From the NCBI RefSeq assembly GCF_042945595.1, contig NZ_CP168493.1, positions 3,038,001 to 3,102,000 of the forward strand: DNA of 64,000 nt, read 5' to 3'. Every line of letters begins with the position of its first letter. Positions within the stretch are counted from its first letter, which is position 1. This document shows positions 57,032 to 64,000 of this stretch, piece by piece. The notes under the pieces are model-generated. The model did not search any database. It was given only the letters and a program-made list of their open reading frames with translations, and was not told where the DNA came from. The stretch comes from Psychrobacillus sp042945595 (GTDB lineage: Bacteria; Bacillota; Bacilli; Bacillales_A; Planococcaceae). A program made the position numbers and the translations under genes.

Positions 57032-58183
57032 TTATCTCCCTTTCTTCTCAATCGTTTTCGATGATCCTTCAATGAATTCACCACGATACCAAATTTTCTG
57101 TACTGGTTTACTCGGGAGCTCTTTCGTCCATTTTTTATACGTTTTTTCATCAGCATATGTTAATAATGTTAATACTTCTCCATCTTTTCCAGCACGTCCA
57201 GTACGTCCTGAACGATGTAAGTATTGCTCAATCGAATGCGGTACATCCACATGTATCACGTGCGTTAAGCCCGAAATATCGAGTCCTCTTGCTGCTACAT
57301 CTGTTGCAATTAGTATACTTACTTTTCCATTTTTAAAGTCATCTAATGCTTTTTTACGTTCTTCTTTTTTCATTTCAGAATGCAAGGATACTATTGGCGC
57401 GTCACGGTAAGTAAGTTTCGCGTCCTTCATCAAAAGCTGGTCTATACTATTTACAAATGCAAGGCCCTTCATTCCTTCTAAATGGGAGATTCTTCTTAAA
57501 AGCTCTGTTTTGTCACGTGTTTCTGTTTTCACAAAGCTATGAATGACCTCACCTTTTGAAGGAATTTCTTCAGCAGACACTTGAATGCGTACTGGATCTT
57601 TCATCATTCTTTCTGCAACTAACTCTATTTCGTCGGTAATCGTAGCAGAAGCAACAACTAGTTGTCTTTCAAGGGTTGCATCTATTAAACCTTTTACGGT
57701 TGTGCGATGTTCTCGACTTAATAATTGGTCTCCTTCATCTAAGACAATTATTTTGACTTCATGCATTTTTAATTTTTTTACTTTCACCAGTTCTTGTAAT
57801 CGTCCTGGTGTTCCTACTATAATTGTTGGCTTCTTTTTTAAGGTTTCAATTTGTCTTTGAATATTTGCCCCACCAATTAATTGAGCAACAGTAATACCTG
57901 TCCCTACTACCCATTCACGAAAGACTTCCACTATTTGCATACCTAATTCTTGTGAAGGTACCATGACTAATGCTTGAATTTGTTTCTTTGTAGGATCTAC
58001 CCTTTGTAATAAGGGAAGAACATACGCTAACGTTTTTCCCGTTCCGGTTGGAGATTCTGCTACTATATCTGAACCATTAAGCATATGTGGTATTAATTGT
58101 GTTTGGATAGGCATTTCAAATGCAAAATTTGCTTTTGCCCATTTTTCTTGTAATGTTTCATTTAAATCTTGTAAAAAAGTCAA
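57032..58183 (-). CDS. DEAD-box-type RNA helicase (YfmL/CshC-like)
   Basis: 383 aa, two RecA-like domains. Q-motif region FEMPIQTQLIP, motif I SPTGTGKT, Ib TPGRLQEL, motif II VLDEGDQLL (DEGD, not DEAD), III ASAT, V ATDVAARGLD, VI HRSGRTGRAG. Short compared with CshA/CshB and lacking their C-tails; B. subtilis YfmL is similar in size and was linked to ribosome assembly. TTG 58183 is favoured (AGGTGGAG upstream) over GTG 58195. Confidence 0.88.
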   Translation of the reverse strand: MTFLQDLNETLQEKWAKANFAFEMPIQTQLIPHMLNGSDIVAESPTGTGKTLAYVLPLLQRVDPTKKQIQALVMVPSQELGMQIVEVFREWVVGTGITVAQLIGGANIQRQIETLKKKPTIIVGTPGRLQELVKVKKLKMHEVKIIVLDEGDQLLSREHRTTVKGLIDATLERQLVVASATITDEIELVAERMMKDPVRIQVSAEEIPSKGEVIHSFVKTETRDKTELLRRISHLEGMKGLAFVNSIDQLLMKDAKLTYRDAPIVSLHSEMKKEERKKALDDFKNGKVSILIATDVAARGLDISGLTHVIHVDVPHSIEQYLHRSGRTGRAGKDGEVLTLLTYADEKTYKKWTKELPSKPVQKIWYRGEFIEGSSKTIEKKGR

Positions 58184-58271
58184 TTTATACTCCACCTCAT
58201 CTGTGTTTGAATCAAGTGTACCACATTTTTCTCATGGATATTACCTATGCAGTATAGTGTGTCGACATAAA

Positions 58272-58301
58272 AAAAAGTACCTATTTCTTTAGGTACTTTT
58301 A
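58272..58301. terminator. terminator of the FbpA-like gene (bidirectional)
   Basis: AAAAGTACCT / AGGTACTTTT around a short loop. The stem overlaps the stop codon of the small gene at 58299-58457. Confidence 0.85.
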
Positions 58302-58457
58302 GCTTTCTTCTTCTATTATATATTCTTTTGTTAATTCATAAAAGTTGAGCTCATATAACTGCTTTCCGTCGATTTTAAATATGCCTTTGTTTACAAGGTC
58401 TTCAATCATGTTATCTCGTTTTTCTTCCATTTTCGATTCTTTAGGTATCATCATCAT
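58299..58457 (-). CDS. FbpA-family small protein (52 aa)
   Basis: Found by reading the gap. Three successive ATGs; ATG 58457 (AAGGAG 6 nt upstream) or 58454. Core EEKRDNMIEDLVNKGIFKID followed by KQLYELNFYELTKEY resembles the Fur-regulated basic protein A family (short helix-turn-helix-like peptides with a conserved LYELTLSELE end). In B. subtilis FbpA works in the iron-sparing response. Here the peptide is acidic and no Fur box is visible upstream; vanZ precedes it by 50 bp. Homology is by eye only. Confidence 0.6.
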   Translation of the reverse strand: MMMIPKESKMEEKRDNMIEDLVNKGIFKIDGKQLYELNFYELTKEYIIEEES

Positions 58458-58507
58458 GTTACTCTCCTTACATTTTCGTTCGTTTACTATTTACCCGGCA
58501 CTAGAAG

Positions 58508-59089
58508 TTATAAACTTCTCTCCTTTAGCTTTTTAAAAACTTTTGTGAATGTAGGAAATCTCTTTTCGATCATTAAATAAACAATATACCCAATCAGGGC
58601 ACCAAGTGTATTCAGCCATAAATCATCTACATCACTGCTTCTGTTTTGAGGAAGTTGCGTTATTTCAATGAAGAGTGAAATACATAATCCTACAATGATC
58701 GTATAAGGAAATTGCTCCATTCTTTTGAAAAGAAGGGGTAATAGAAAACCAATGGGCATGAAAAGAATTATATTGCCAAGAAAGTTAATATAAAAAGGTT
58801 GCCAAAAACCTAAATACTTAATAGCATTATACGTTTCTCTAAAGACACGAAATAACTCAAAATTCACATTGGACAATGTAGGTTTCATCAAACCATGCCG
58901 CGGCACAATCGTTTGTGAAAAAACACCAATGAGAACGGAAATAAGCAAAAAAATTCCCACTTCGTGTAAACTTTCTTGTAGCTTAAACCCTCTTTTTCTC
59001 CATCTAATGAAACGCCAAACAAATATAAACGGAAGCGTAATACAAATGAAAAAAAGCATATTATCTATATATTGTACGATTACGCTCAT
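58508..59089 (-). CDS. VanZ-like family protein
   Basis: 193 aa, about five helices. VanZ signature at the C-terminal end: INFLGNIILFMPIGFLLPLL, SLFIEITQLPQNRSSDVDDL and NTLGALIGYIVY. VanZ gives low-level teicoplanin resistance in enterococci, but most chromosomal members have unknown roles. RBS GGGAGTG. Confidence 0.87.
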   Translation of the reverse strand: MSVIVQYIDNMLFFICITLPFIFVWRFIRWRKRGFKLQESLHEVGIFLLISVLIGVFSQTIVPRHGLMKPTLSNVNFELFRVFRETYNAIKYLGFWQPFYINFLGNIILFMPIGFLLPLLFKRMEQFPYTIIVGLCISLFIEITQLPQNRSSDVDDLWLNTLGALIGYIVYLMIEKRFPTFTKVFKKLKERSL

Positions 59090-59143
59090 TTATTTCACTC
59101 CCATAATTGTATATAACGCCTTTAATAGAGATAAAGTTTCACA

Positions 59144-59337
59144 TTATACATTTTCCAGTAAGTCTTTTAAGAATTTTTCTCGATTGTCTAAAAAATACTT
59201 TGTGATTTGATAATGACCAGTCATTTCATATTCTATTAATTAAGTTCCGTTAAATTATTTATAGTAGGTACTATAAATGGATACCGAATTTCCATGTTTG
59301 GTTCATCGCGTAATACAGTAATTTTCTTTAAAAACAT
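59144..59337 (-). pseudogene. AAA-family ATPase with internal deletion
   Basis: ATG 59335-59337 behind GGGAGG opens MFLKKITVLRDEPNMEIRYP ... PTINNLTELN, the N-terminus of a known type of short SMC-like AAA ATPase. After 33 codons it stops. In another frame the next bases read IEYEMTGHYQITKYFLDNRE ... DLLEN and stop at 59144, which is the typical C-terminus of the same family. The middle (Walker A to signature, about 180-190 residues) is missing. Both joining pieces lie back to back at about 59236. Confidence 0.7.
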
Positions 59338-59351
59338 AAGCATCCTCCCAG

Positions 59352-59777
59352 TTATTTTTTCTTAACAAAAAATCCAATGGAAAATGCTATCAACATAAAA
59401 ATATACGCATTAAACATAATTATTGTACCACTATGTATAAATGGAAGTACTTTCGCTGCTCCATAAACAAATGGAAGCAAGTAGTTTTGTGCTAATAATG
59501 CAATATTTATATTTCTTGCAACACCATCTAATAAAATAAATTGCCAAATGAATAGAACAAATGAAATCAACCATAAAAAATTTCCTATCAAAAAACTTTT
59601 CCATTTTGATATATTCCATTTTGAAAAGCGTATACCTACAAAAAACCAAAAAATAAGAAATACTAATTGCATGGTGAATGGATAAATCGGTAATATCAGT
59701 GCATTTACTAAATACCCATATATAAAAGGTACCAATATTAACAGTATATCAACTATATAATTGCTAATTTTTTCCAT
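59352..59777 (-). CDS. four-helix membrane protein of unknown function
   Basis: 141 aa, very hydrophobic, four predicted helices, ends FFVKKK. No family recognised. ATG 59777 (GAAGGGG upstream) preferred to 59786, which touches the ribosome site. Directly upstream of the AAA remnant, same strand. Confidence 0.65.
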   Translation of the reverse strand: MEKISNYIVDILLILVPFIYGYLVNALILPIYPFTMQLVFLIFWFFVGIRFSKWNISKWKSFLIGNFLWLISFVLFIWQFILLDGVARNINIALLAQNYLLPFVYGAAKVLPFIHSGTIIMFNAYIFMLIAFSIGFFVKKK

Positions 59778-60177
59778 AAATATCATCCCCTTCTCGTTTA
59801 TTATTTAGGCTACTTGTTTTTTCTTTCATTATAGATTATTATTCTACAAATATTTCCAAAAACCTTGTTATACTATCATTTTTTTAATGGAATTGTTGCG
59901 TTTGTTTCATTCGTTGGATGCAAACAACTTTCCACCACAAATAGAAGAATACTATGCTCATCTGTAACAAAAGCAAAGGTGTTTATGAAATTAAAGTATG
60001 CTAAATGGTGTTGCAAATATGTTGTTGCAACACCATTTAGCATACTCCATTGTTTTAAGCGTTGGTGGTAGTTATTCACGTTTTGGATATGATAAATGCT
60101 CGCTTACTCGCTTGCGCTCTAGTGACAGTTTCGCTTTACTGAGGTAAAGTATTAAGTAAGTTAAGGAAGGGAGTATA
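59778..60177. other. gap with a perfect 22-bp inverted repeat
   Basis: No convincing ORF. 59995-60016 and 60025-60046 are perfect complements (AGTATGCTAAATGGTGTTGC and on) with an 8-nt loop. There is no T-run, so it is not a usual terminator. Overlapping frames on both strands are shadows of the palindrome. Confidence 0.55.
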
Positions 60178-60960
60178 TTGAAAATGAAGGCTATTTTTTT
60201 TGATCTAGATGATACATTATTATGGGATAAAAAAAGTGTAGAAACTGCTTTTCAAAAAACTTGTGAGTATGCGGCGACGAAAGTGGATATCGATTCAAAA
60301 GCATTAGAGTTATCCGTCCGCGATGAAGCGAGTGAATTATATGATACATATGAAACAAGAACATTTACGCAAATGATCGGTATAAACCCATTTGAAGGCT
60401 TATGGGGAACTTTCGATGATCCAAGCGAAGGGTTTCAAAAGTTGAAAGCGATAGCACCTGTTTATCAACGAGAAGCATGGACAAGAGGATTAAATAGATT
60501 AGGTATTGATGATGCGGAATTCGGAAGAGAACTGGCAAAGTATTTCCCACAAAAGCGAAAAGAAAGTCCTTTTGTATATGAAGAAACATTTGAAGTGTTA
60601 GATTTGTTAAAAGGAAAGTATATACTTTTCCTAATAACGAATGGCTCCCCAAGCCTACAGAATATGAAACTAGAAATTACTCCAGAATTAACTCCTTACT
60701 TCGATCAAATTATCATTTCAGGAGCATTTGGAAAAGGCAAACCAGATCCATCAATTTTTGAACATGCATTAGAGATAGCTGGAGTTAATAAAGATGACGC
60801 ATTAATGGTCGGAGATAATTTAATGACCGATATTCTCGGTGCATCCAAAGTTGGTATTAAATCTGTGTGGATCAACCGCGAAAAGAAACCAGCTAGCAAA
60901 GAAGTAAAAGCTACTTATACAATAGCGAACTTGCATGAGCTATTCACTATCCTTGAATAG
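60178..60960 (+). CDS. HAD-superfamily hydrolase (YsaA-like)
   Basis: 260 aa. Motif I FFDLDDTLL (nucleophile Asp), II FLITNGS, III Lys in GKGKPDPS, IV VGDNLMTDILGA. All-helical cap of about 130 residues between I and II. Phosphatase; substrate unknown. The start is TTG 60178 or ATG 60184, both behind AAGGAAGGGAG. Ends at a terminator. Confidence 0.88.
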   Translation: MKMKAIFFDLDDTLLWDKKSVETAFQKTCEYAATKVDIDSKALELSVRDEASELYDTYETRTFTQMIGINPFEGLWGTFDDPSEGFQKLKAIAPVYQREAWTRGLNRLGIDDAEFGRELAKYFPQKRKESPFVYEETFEVLDLLKGKYILFLITNGSPSLQNMKLEITPELTPYFDQIIISGAFGKGKPDPSIFEHALEIAGVNKDDALMVGDNLMTDILGASKVGIKSVWINREKKPASKEVKATYTIANLHELFTILE

Positions 60961-60968
60961 CTTAATTT

Positions 60969-61017
60969 GAGAAGCGGGCACCCAGTCTACTAATTGAATA
61001 GGTGCCCGTTTTTTTGT
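60969..61017 (+). terminator. terminator after the HAD gene
   Basis: CGGGCACC / GGTGCCCG followed by T7. Confidence 0.9.
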
Positions 61018-61124
61018 TTTGGTGAGATCGGAATTTTTTAAGATTAATCGGGTATACGTCGATAAGGGTACACTTAGGTGCTTATACGCTGTCGGTAGAT
61101 GCTTTTGAATAAAGGTAGTTCCAT

Positions 61125-62711
61125 TTATAAATCTATCGGGGTTGCATCCGTTATATCTGCTAAGCCTTTTAGCTGTTCGATACCTGATTTATTGACATGC
61201 TTGTCGATAGAAAGCATCATAATAGCGTCTCCACCTACTTCTGAACGGCCCACTTGCATCGTTGCTATATTCACACCTTCTGTAGCTAAAAGTGTTCCTA
61301 CACGCCCTATTGCGCCTGGTTGGTCTTTGTGGCGGATGAATAAGAGATGACCATCTGGTACCACATCCACAATGAAATCATCAACTCGTAATATGCGAGC
61401 TCCAAGTCCATTTAATAACGTACCAGCTACTTTTCTCGTTTCTGTCGCTGTTTTTACTTCGACTGTAATTAAGCTTGTAAATCCTTTTGCTTTCGTCGTT
61501 TTCAATTCGTTCACTACGATGCCAATTCGATCTGCAAGGAACTTAGCGTTTACGTCATTTACTGACTCACCAAGCTTACTTTTCAAAAGACCTTTTACCG
61601 CATTTCGTGATAGTGGACGTACATCAATATTTGAAAGTTCTCCAGAGTAAGTGATGTTTACTTCTTCGGGCACTCCGTCCGCTAAATCACTCAAAAATGA
61701 TCCTAGTTTTTCAACTAAATTAAAGTATGGCTCGATTTTTGCTAGCACGTCTTTAGATACCGATGGAAGGTTAACTGGATTTTTAACGACTCCGCCATTC
61801 AAGAAACTGACAACATCATATGACACGTCGATTGCAACAATTTCTTGTGCTTCTACAGTACTTGCACCTAAGTGAGGTGTTGCAATTACTTGTGGTAACG
61901 TTAGTAATCGGTGATCTACAAACGGCTCTTCTTCAAATACATCTAATGCTGCTCCGGCTACTTTCCCAGAAACAATTGCATCATATAATGCATCTTCATC
62001 GATAATCCCACCACGTGCACAGTTGACAATCTGTACACCGTCTTTCATTTTCTCAAAAGCTTCTTTATTAATTAAATGACGTGTTTCTTTCAAAAGCGGG
62101 GTATGTACTGTTATAAAATCCGCTGCTTTGATGACATCTTCCACTGAACCGAATTGAACGCCTAACTTTTCTGCTTTTTCTGATGTTAAAAACGGATCGT
62201 AAGCAATAACATTCATTCGTTGCCCTTTTGCACGAGCAGCAACTTCTTGTCCAATTCGTCCGAAGCCTACAACACCTAAGGTTTTATTTTTTACTTCTAC
62301 TCCTATAAATGCTTTACGATCCCATTTTTTATTTTTTAAGGAATGAAATGCTTGTGGGATATTACGTGCAAGTGCCATCAACATGGCAATTGTATGTTCA
62401 GCAGCAGAGTTTGTGTTTCCATCTGGTGCATTTACGACAATAATACCACGCTCAGTAGCAGCTGGCAGATCGATATTGTCTACTCCGACTCCCGCACGAC
62501 CAATGATTTTCAAGTTTGTTCCCTTTTCAATAATTTCTCTAGTTACTTGTGTTTGACTACGAACAAGTAATGCATCGAAGCCAACAATCTTTTCTGCAAG
62601 TTGTGTTGGTGTAAGACTAGTATCTACAACAATGTTGAATCCTTCTGCTTGTCTTAACGGGAAAATACCATCTTCGCTTAGTGGGTCACTGATTAAAATA
62701 TTGTATGTCAT
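61125..62711 (-). CDS. serA: D-3-phosphoglycerate dehydrogenase
   Basis: 528 aa, long SerA type. Catalytic part with Rossmann motif GVVGFGRIGQEVA, Arg in NCARGGIIDE, Glu in DVFEEEPFV and His in ATPHLGAST; then the intervening domain (about 320-450) and C-terminal ACT domain (RHKDQPGAIGRVGTLLATEG). First step of serine synthesis, likely serine-inhibited through the ACT domain. RBS AAAAGGAG. A Ser T-box leader controls it. Confidence 0.96.
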   Translation of the reverse strand: MTYNILISDPLSEDGIFPLRQAEGFNIVVDTSLTPTQLAEKIVGFDALLVRSQTQVTREIIEKGTNLKIIGRAGVGVDNIDLPAATERGIIVVNAPDGNTNSAAEHTIAMLMALARNIPQAFHSLKNKKWDRKAFIGVEVKNKTLGVVGFGRIGQEVAARAKGQRMNVIAYDPFLTSEKAEKLGVQFGSVEDVIKAADFITVHTPLLKETRHLINKEAFEKMKDGVQIVNCARGGIIDEDALYDAIVSGKVAGAALDVFEEEPFVDHRLLTLPQVIATPHLGASTVEAQEIVAIDVSYDVVSFLNGGVVKNPVNLPSVSKDVLAKIEPYFNLVEKLGSFLSDLADGVPEEVNITYSGELSNIDVRPLSRNAVKGLLKSKLGESVNDVNAKFLADRIGIVVNELKTTKAKGFTSLITVEVKTATETRKVAGTLLNGLGARILRVDDFIVDVVPDGHLLFIRHKDQPGAIGRVGTLLATEGVNIATMQVGRSEVGGDAIMMLSIDKHVNKSGIEQLKGLADITDATPIDL

Positions 62712-62802
62712 TAGTTGTCTTCTCCTTTTATTCTATCTATTTTGGGATTGTAGTTGCATGACGAATTATTTTGAAATATATTTCCTCCCTTACTTTCAAT
62801 AC

Positions 62803-62846
62803 AAAAAAGCCCTTCGCTCCCTACAAAATGTAAGGGACGAAGAGCT
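62803..62846 (-). terminator. T-box terminator of serA leader
   Basis: Minus strand AGCTCTTCGTCCCTTAC / GTAGGGAGCGAAGGGCT followed by T6. The TGGGTGGTACCGCG bulge region just upstream forms the competing antiterminator. Confidence 0.9.
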
Positions 62847-63025
62847 TGTAATAAACTCACGCGGTACCACCCAAATTCACTGCAAAAATATGCAGCCTCT
62901 TAGTTCACATGCTTAACGCGCACGAGACGAATGAACTTACTTGAAGGTTCGGTTCACCAATTCAAGAGTGCTACTCTACATTAGAAATCGCTGATTTTCA
63001 CCATCCATCAGCTCTCTTCAGATTC
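62847..63025 (-). promoter_or_regulatory. T-box riboswitch, serine specifier (AGC)
   Basis: Minus strand: stem I opens AAGAGAGCTGATGG with GGTGAAAATCAGC, and the 3' strand is GAGT-AGC-A-CTCTT. The bases just before the closing CTCTT are AGC followed by A, the specifier place (AGC at 62970-62972), a serine codon. The T-box motif AATTTGGGTGGTACCGCG is at 62860-62877. Uncharged tRNA-Ser should allow read-through to serA. Confidence 0.92.
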
Positions 63026-63081
63026 CAAAAATATAAAGCTTGTCTCCATCAAAATTGTTTAAGTCGTATTGAATTAAACTC

Positions 63082-63110
63082 ATCATACGCACACTCTTTT
63101 TAATTGTCAA
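63082..63110 (-). promoter_or_regulatory. serA promoter
   Basis: Minus strand: TTGACA (63105-63110), 17-bp spacer, TATGAT (63082-63087), upstream of the T-box. Confidence 0.8.
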
Positions 63111-63305
63111 TATAGTTAAAAAATTTGAAAACGCTATCATTTTCTAACAAGGTAAAAAAAGCTTGATGTTACGCTATTTAAATCCAGAAAAAAATAACTC
63201 AAAAAGTTTTCAATTGCATTTAACGCACTATTCTTGATAAAATTTAAAATTTTTATCATATTACACCTAATTTACGAACTTTAATTCAATTTGATCGTAA
63301 ATCGT

Positions 63306-63376
63306 TCATAATGATTATAAATAATAATGATTTTTTTATTAAATATATTGACGTTATGCAAGATAGTTTGTACACT
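63306..63376 (+). promoter_or_regulatory. aspartokinase promoter, with PerR-like palindrome upstream
   Basis: TTGACG (63348-63353), 17-bp spacer, TACACT (63371-63376). At 63306-63320 TCATAATGATTATAA matches the PerR box at 14 of 15 positions, 27 bp upstream of the -35. The region is AT-rich, so the box may be chance. Confidence 0.5.
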
Positions 63377-63438
63377 GTATAAAATCATTTGTTTTTTCTA
63401 GAAGTACACACAAAAAATTTGATTAAGGATATGATGAA

Positions 63439-64000
63439 ATGAAAGTGAGTAAATTTGGGGGAACTTCTGTCGCCAGTGCAGATCAAATAAAAAAAGTAGC
63501 TGCAATTGTTAAGTCAGATCAAACTAGAAAATTTGTCGTTGTGTCTGCACCTGGTAAACGTTTTGATTCGGACAAAAAAGTAACAGATTTGTTGATAGAT
63601 TTAGCATCTGCGGCATTAAATCATGAAGAAGTGGAAATAAAGCTTCAATTTGTGTTAGATCGATACAAAGAAATTGCATTAGGACTTGATTTAGAACAAA
63701 CAATATGTGACGTGATTGAGGAAGATTTACGTTTGCGTATTTCATCCGATTCGTCAGATGTCGAATATTTCGTTGATAATATCCAAGCAAGTGGCGAAGA
63801 TAATAACGCCAAACTTATTTCTACATATTTTACTAGCATTGGACTAAGCGCTCAGTATGTTAGCCCAAAAACCGCAGGACTCCTTGTAAATGACTTTCCC
63901 GAGAGAGCACTTGCCTTACCAGAAGCGTATGAGAATTTAAGTGAGCTTAAAAATAGCAATGAAATCGTTGTGTTTCCAGGTTTTTTTGGATTTACAAAAG
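63439..64000 (+). CDS. aspartate kinase (5' part, runs off the window)
   Basis: 187 codons visible. Begins MKVSKFGGTSVASADQIKKV with the amino-acid-kinase motif KFGGTSVA, then VVVSAPGKRFDSDKKVTDLL and VVFPGFFGFTK. Phosphorylates aspartate for Lys/Thr/Met synthesis; closest in feel to the monofunctional YclM/ThrD (aspartokinase III) type of bacilli rather than LysC with its internal start. Regulatory ACT domains would be beyond the edge. Weak AAGGAT ribosome site. Confidence 0.9.
   Translation, partial: MKVSKFGGTSVASADQIKKVAAIVKSDQTRKFVVVSAPGKRFDSDKKVTDLLIDLASAALNHEEVEIKLQFVLDRYKEIALGLDLEQTICDVIEEDLRLRISSDSSDVEYFVDNIQASGEDNNAKLISTYFTSIGLSAQYVSPKTAGLLVNDFPERALALPEAYENLSELKNSNEIVVFPGFFGFTK

Noticed and set aside
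59865..60079. Two overlapping 67-68-aa ORFs on opposite strands
   Set aside because: They mirror each other across the perfect 22-bp inverted repeat; no ribosome site, no family.

Overview
The window is about 64 kb of low-GC, spore-forming Firmicute chromosome. Gene content and order point to the Bacillaceae/Planococcaceae. The 16S gene reads to me like Psychrobacillus or a close relative; that genus call is from memory and has not been checked by alignment. Evidence for a motile endospore former includes a gamma-type SASP, a PdaA-type cortex deacetylase, MotAB, MreBH, PerR, T-box and TPP leaders, and frequent TTG/GTG starts behind strong AGGAGG-type ribosome binding sites.

Layout. (1) 1-5870, minus strand: a complete rRNA operon 16S-tRNA-Ile-tRNA-Ala-23S-5S followed by tRNA-Asn-Ser-Glu-Val-fMet-Asp-Phe (Phe cut by the window edge), with two tandem promoters near 6040-6158. 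(2) 6206-12097: ygxA, ygzB, perR, a 2-hydroxyacid dehydrogenase, bcp, gsaB, ygaE, in the order I know from B. subtilis next to rrnD. (3) 12098-19453: a block that breaks this conserved order. It holds dispersed repeats, a lipoprotein, an unlisted 56-aa membrane protein, and a five-gene peptide ABC operon (appDFABC order). (4) 19694-25403: conserved order resumes with ygaD, ntdP/ygaC, sspE, fabL, mutY, yfhP. (5) 25404-30639: repeats, then yfhJ, yfhH, recX, a frameshifted yfhF, pdaA, rlmCD. (6) 30751-40116: an uncharacterised three-gene envelope operon, an MFS pump, an orphan short transcription unit, an SE1561-family gene, a minisatellite, class I fumarase, PerR-controlled pfeT, yfkH, a YtxH-like gene, yfkK. 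(7) 40154-47364: psuG-psuK, motAB, ampS, a 44-aa gene, mreBH, beta-carbonic anhydrase. (8) 47445-64000: a GNAT, an M3 peptidase, a TspO-like protein, mapB, TPP riboswitch-thiT, an M20 peptidase, a repeat-rich gap, small membrane genes, a GDSL hydrolase/M29 peptidase/RNA helicase operon, an FbpA-like small gene with vanZ and the deleted remnant of an AAA ATPase, a HAD hydrolase, a serine T-box with serA, and the start of an aspartokinase gene.

How parts work together. Peroxide and iron stress is the clearest regulatory theme. PerR keeps all its metal and oxidation residues. A near-consensus PerR box lies at its own promoter, and an exact consensus box overlaps the -10 of the iron-efflux ATPase gene pfeT; bcp and gsaB also lie near perR. 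Amino-acid supply is sensed by a T-box with an AGC (Ser) specifier before serA, and thiamine by a TPP riboswitch before thiT.

I found no phage, CRISPR array, transposase or obvious defence system. The least explained material is noncoding: two unrelated families of 21-bp-period tandem repeats, two dispersed intergenic elements with copies 13-40 kb apart, several large perfect inverted repeats, and a short transcription unit with promoter, palindrome and terminator but no normal ORF. Small genes at 13499-13669, 45341-45475, 54783-54881 and 58299-58457 were found by reading the gaps.
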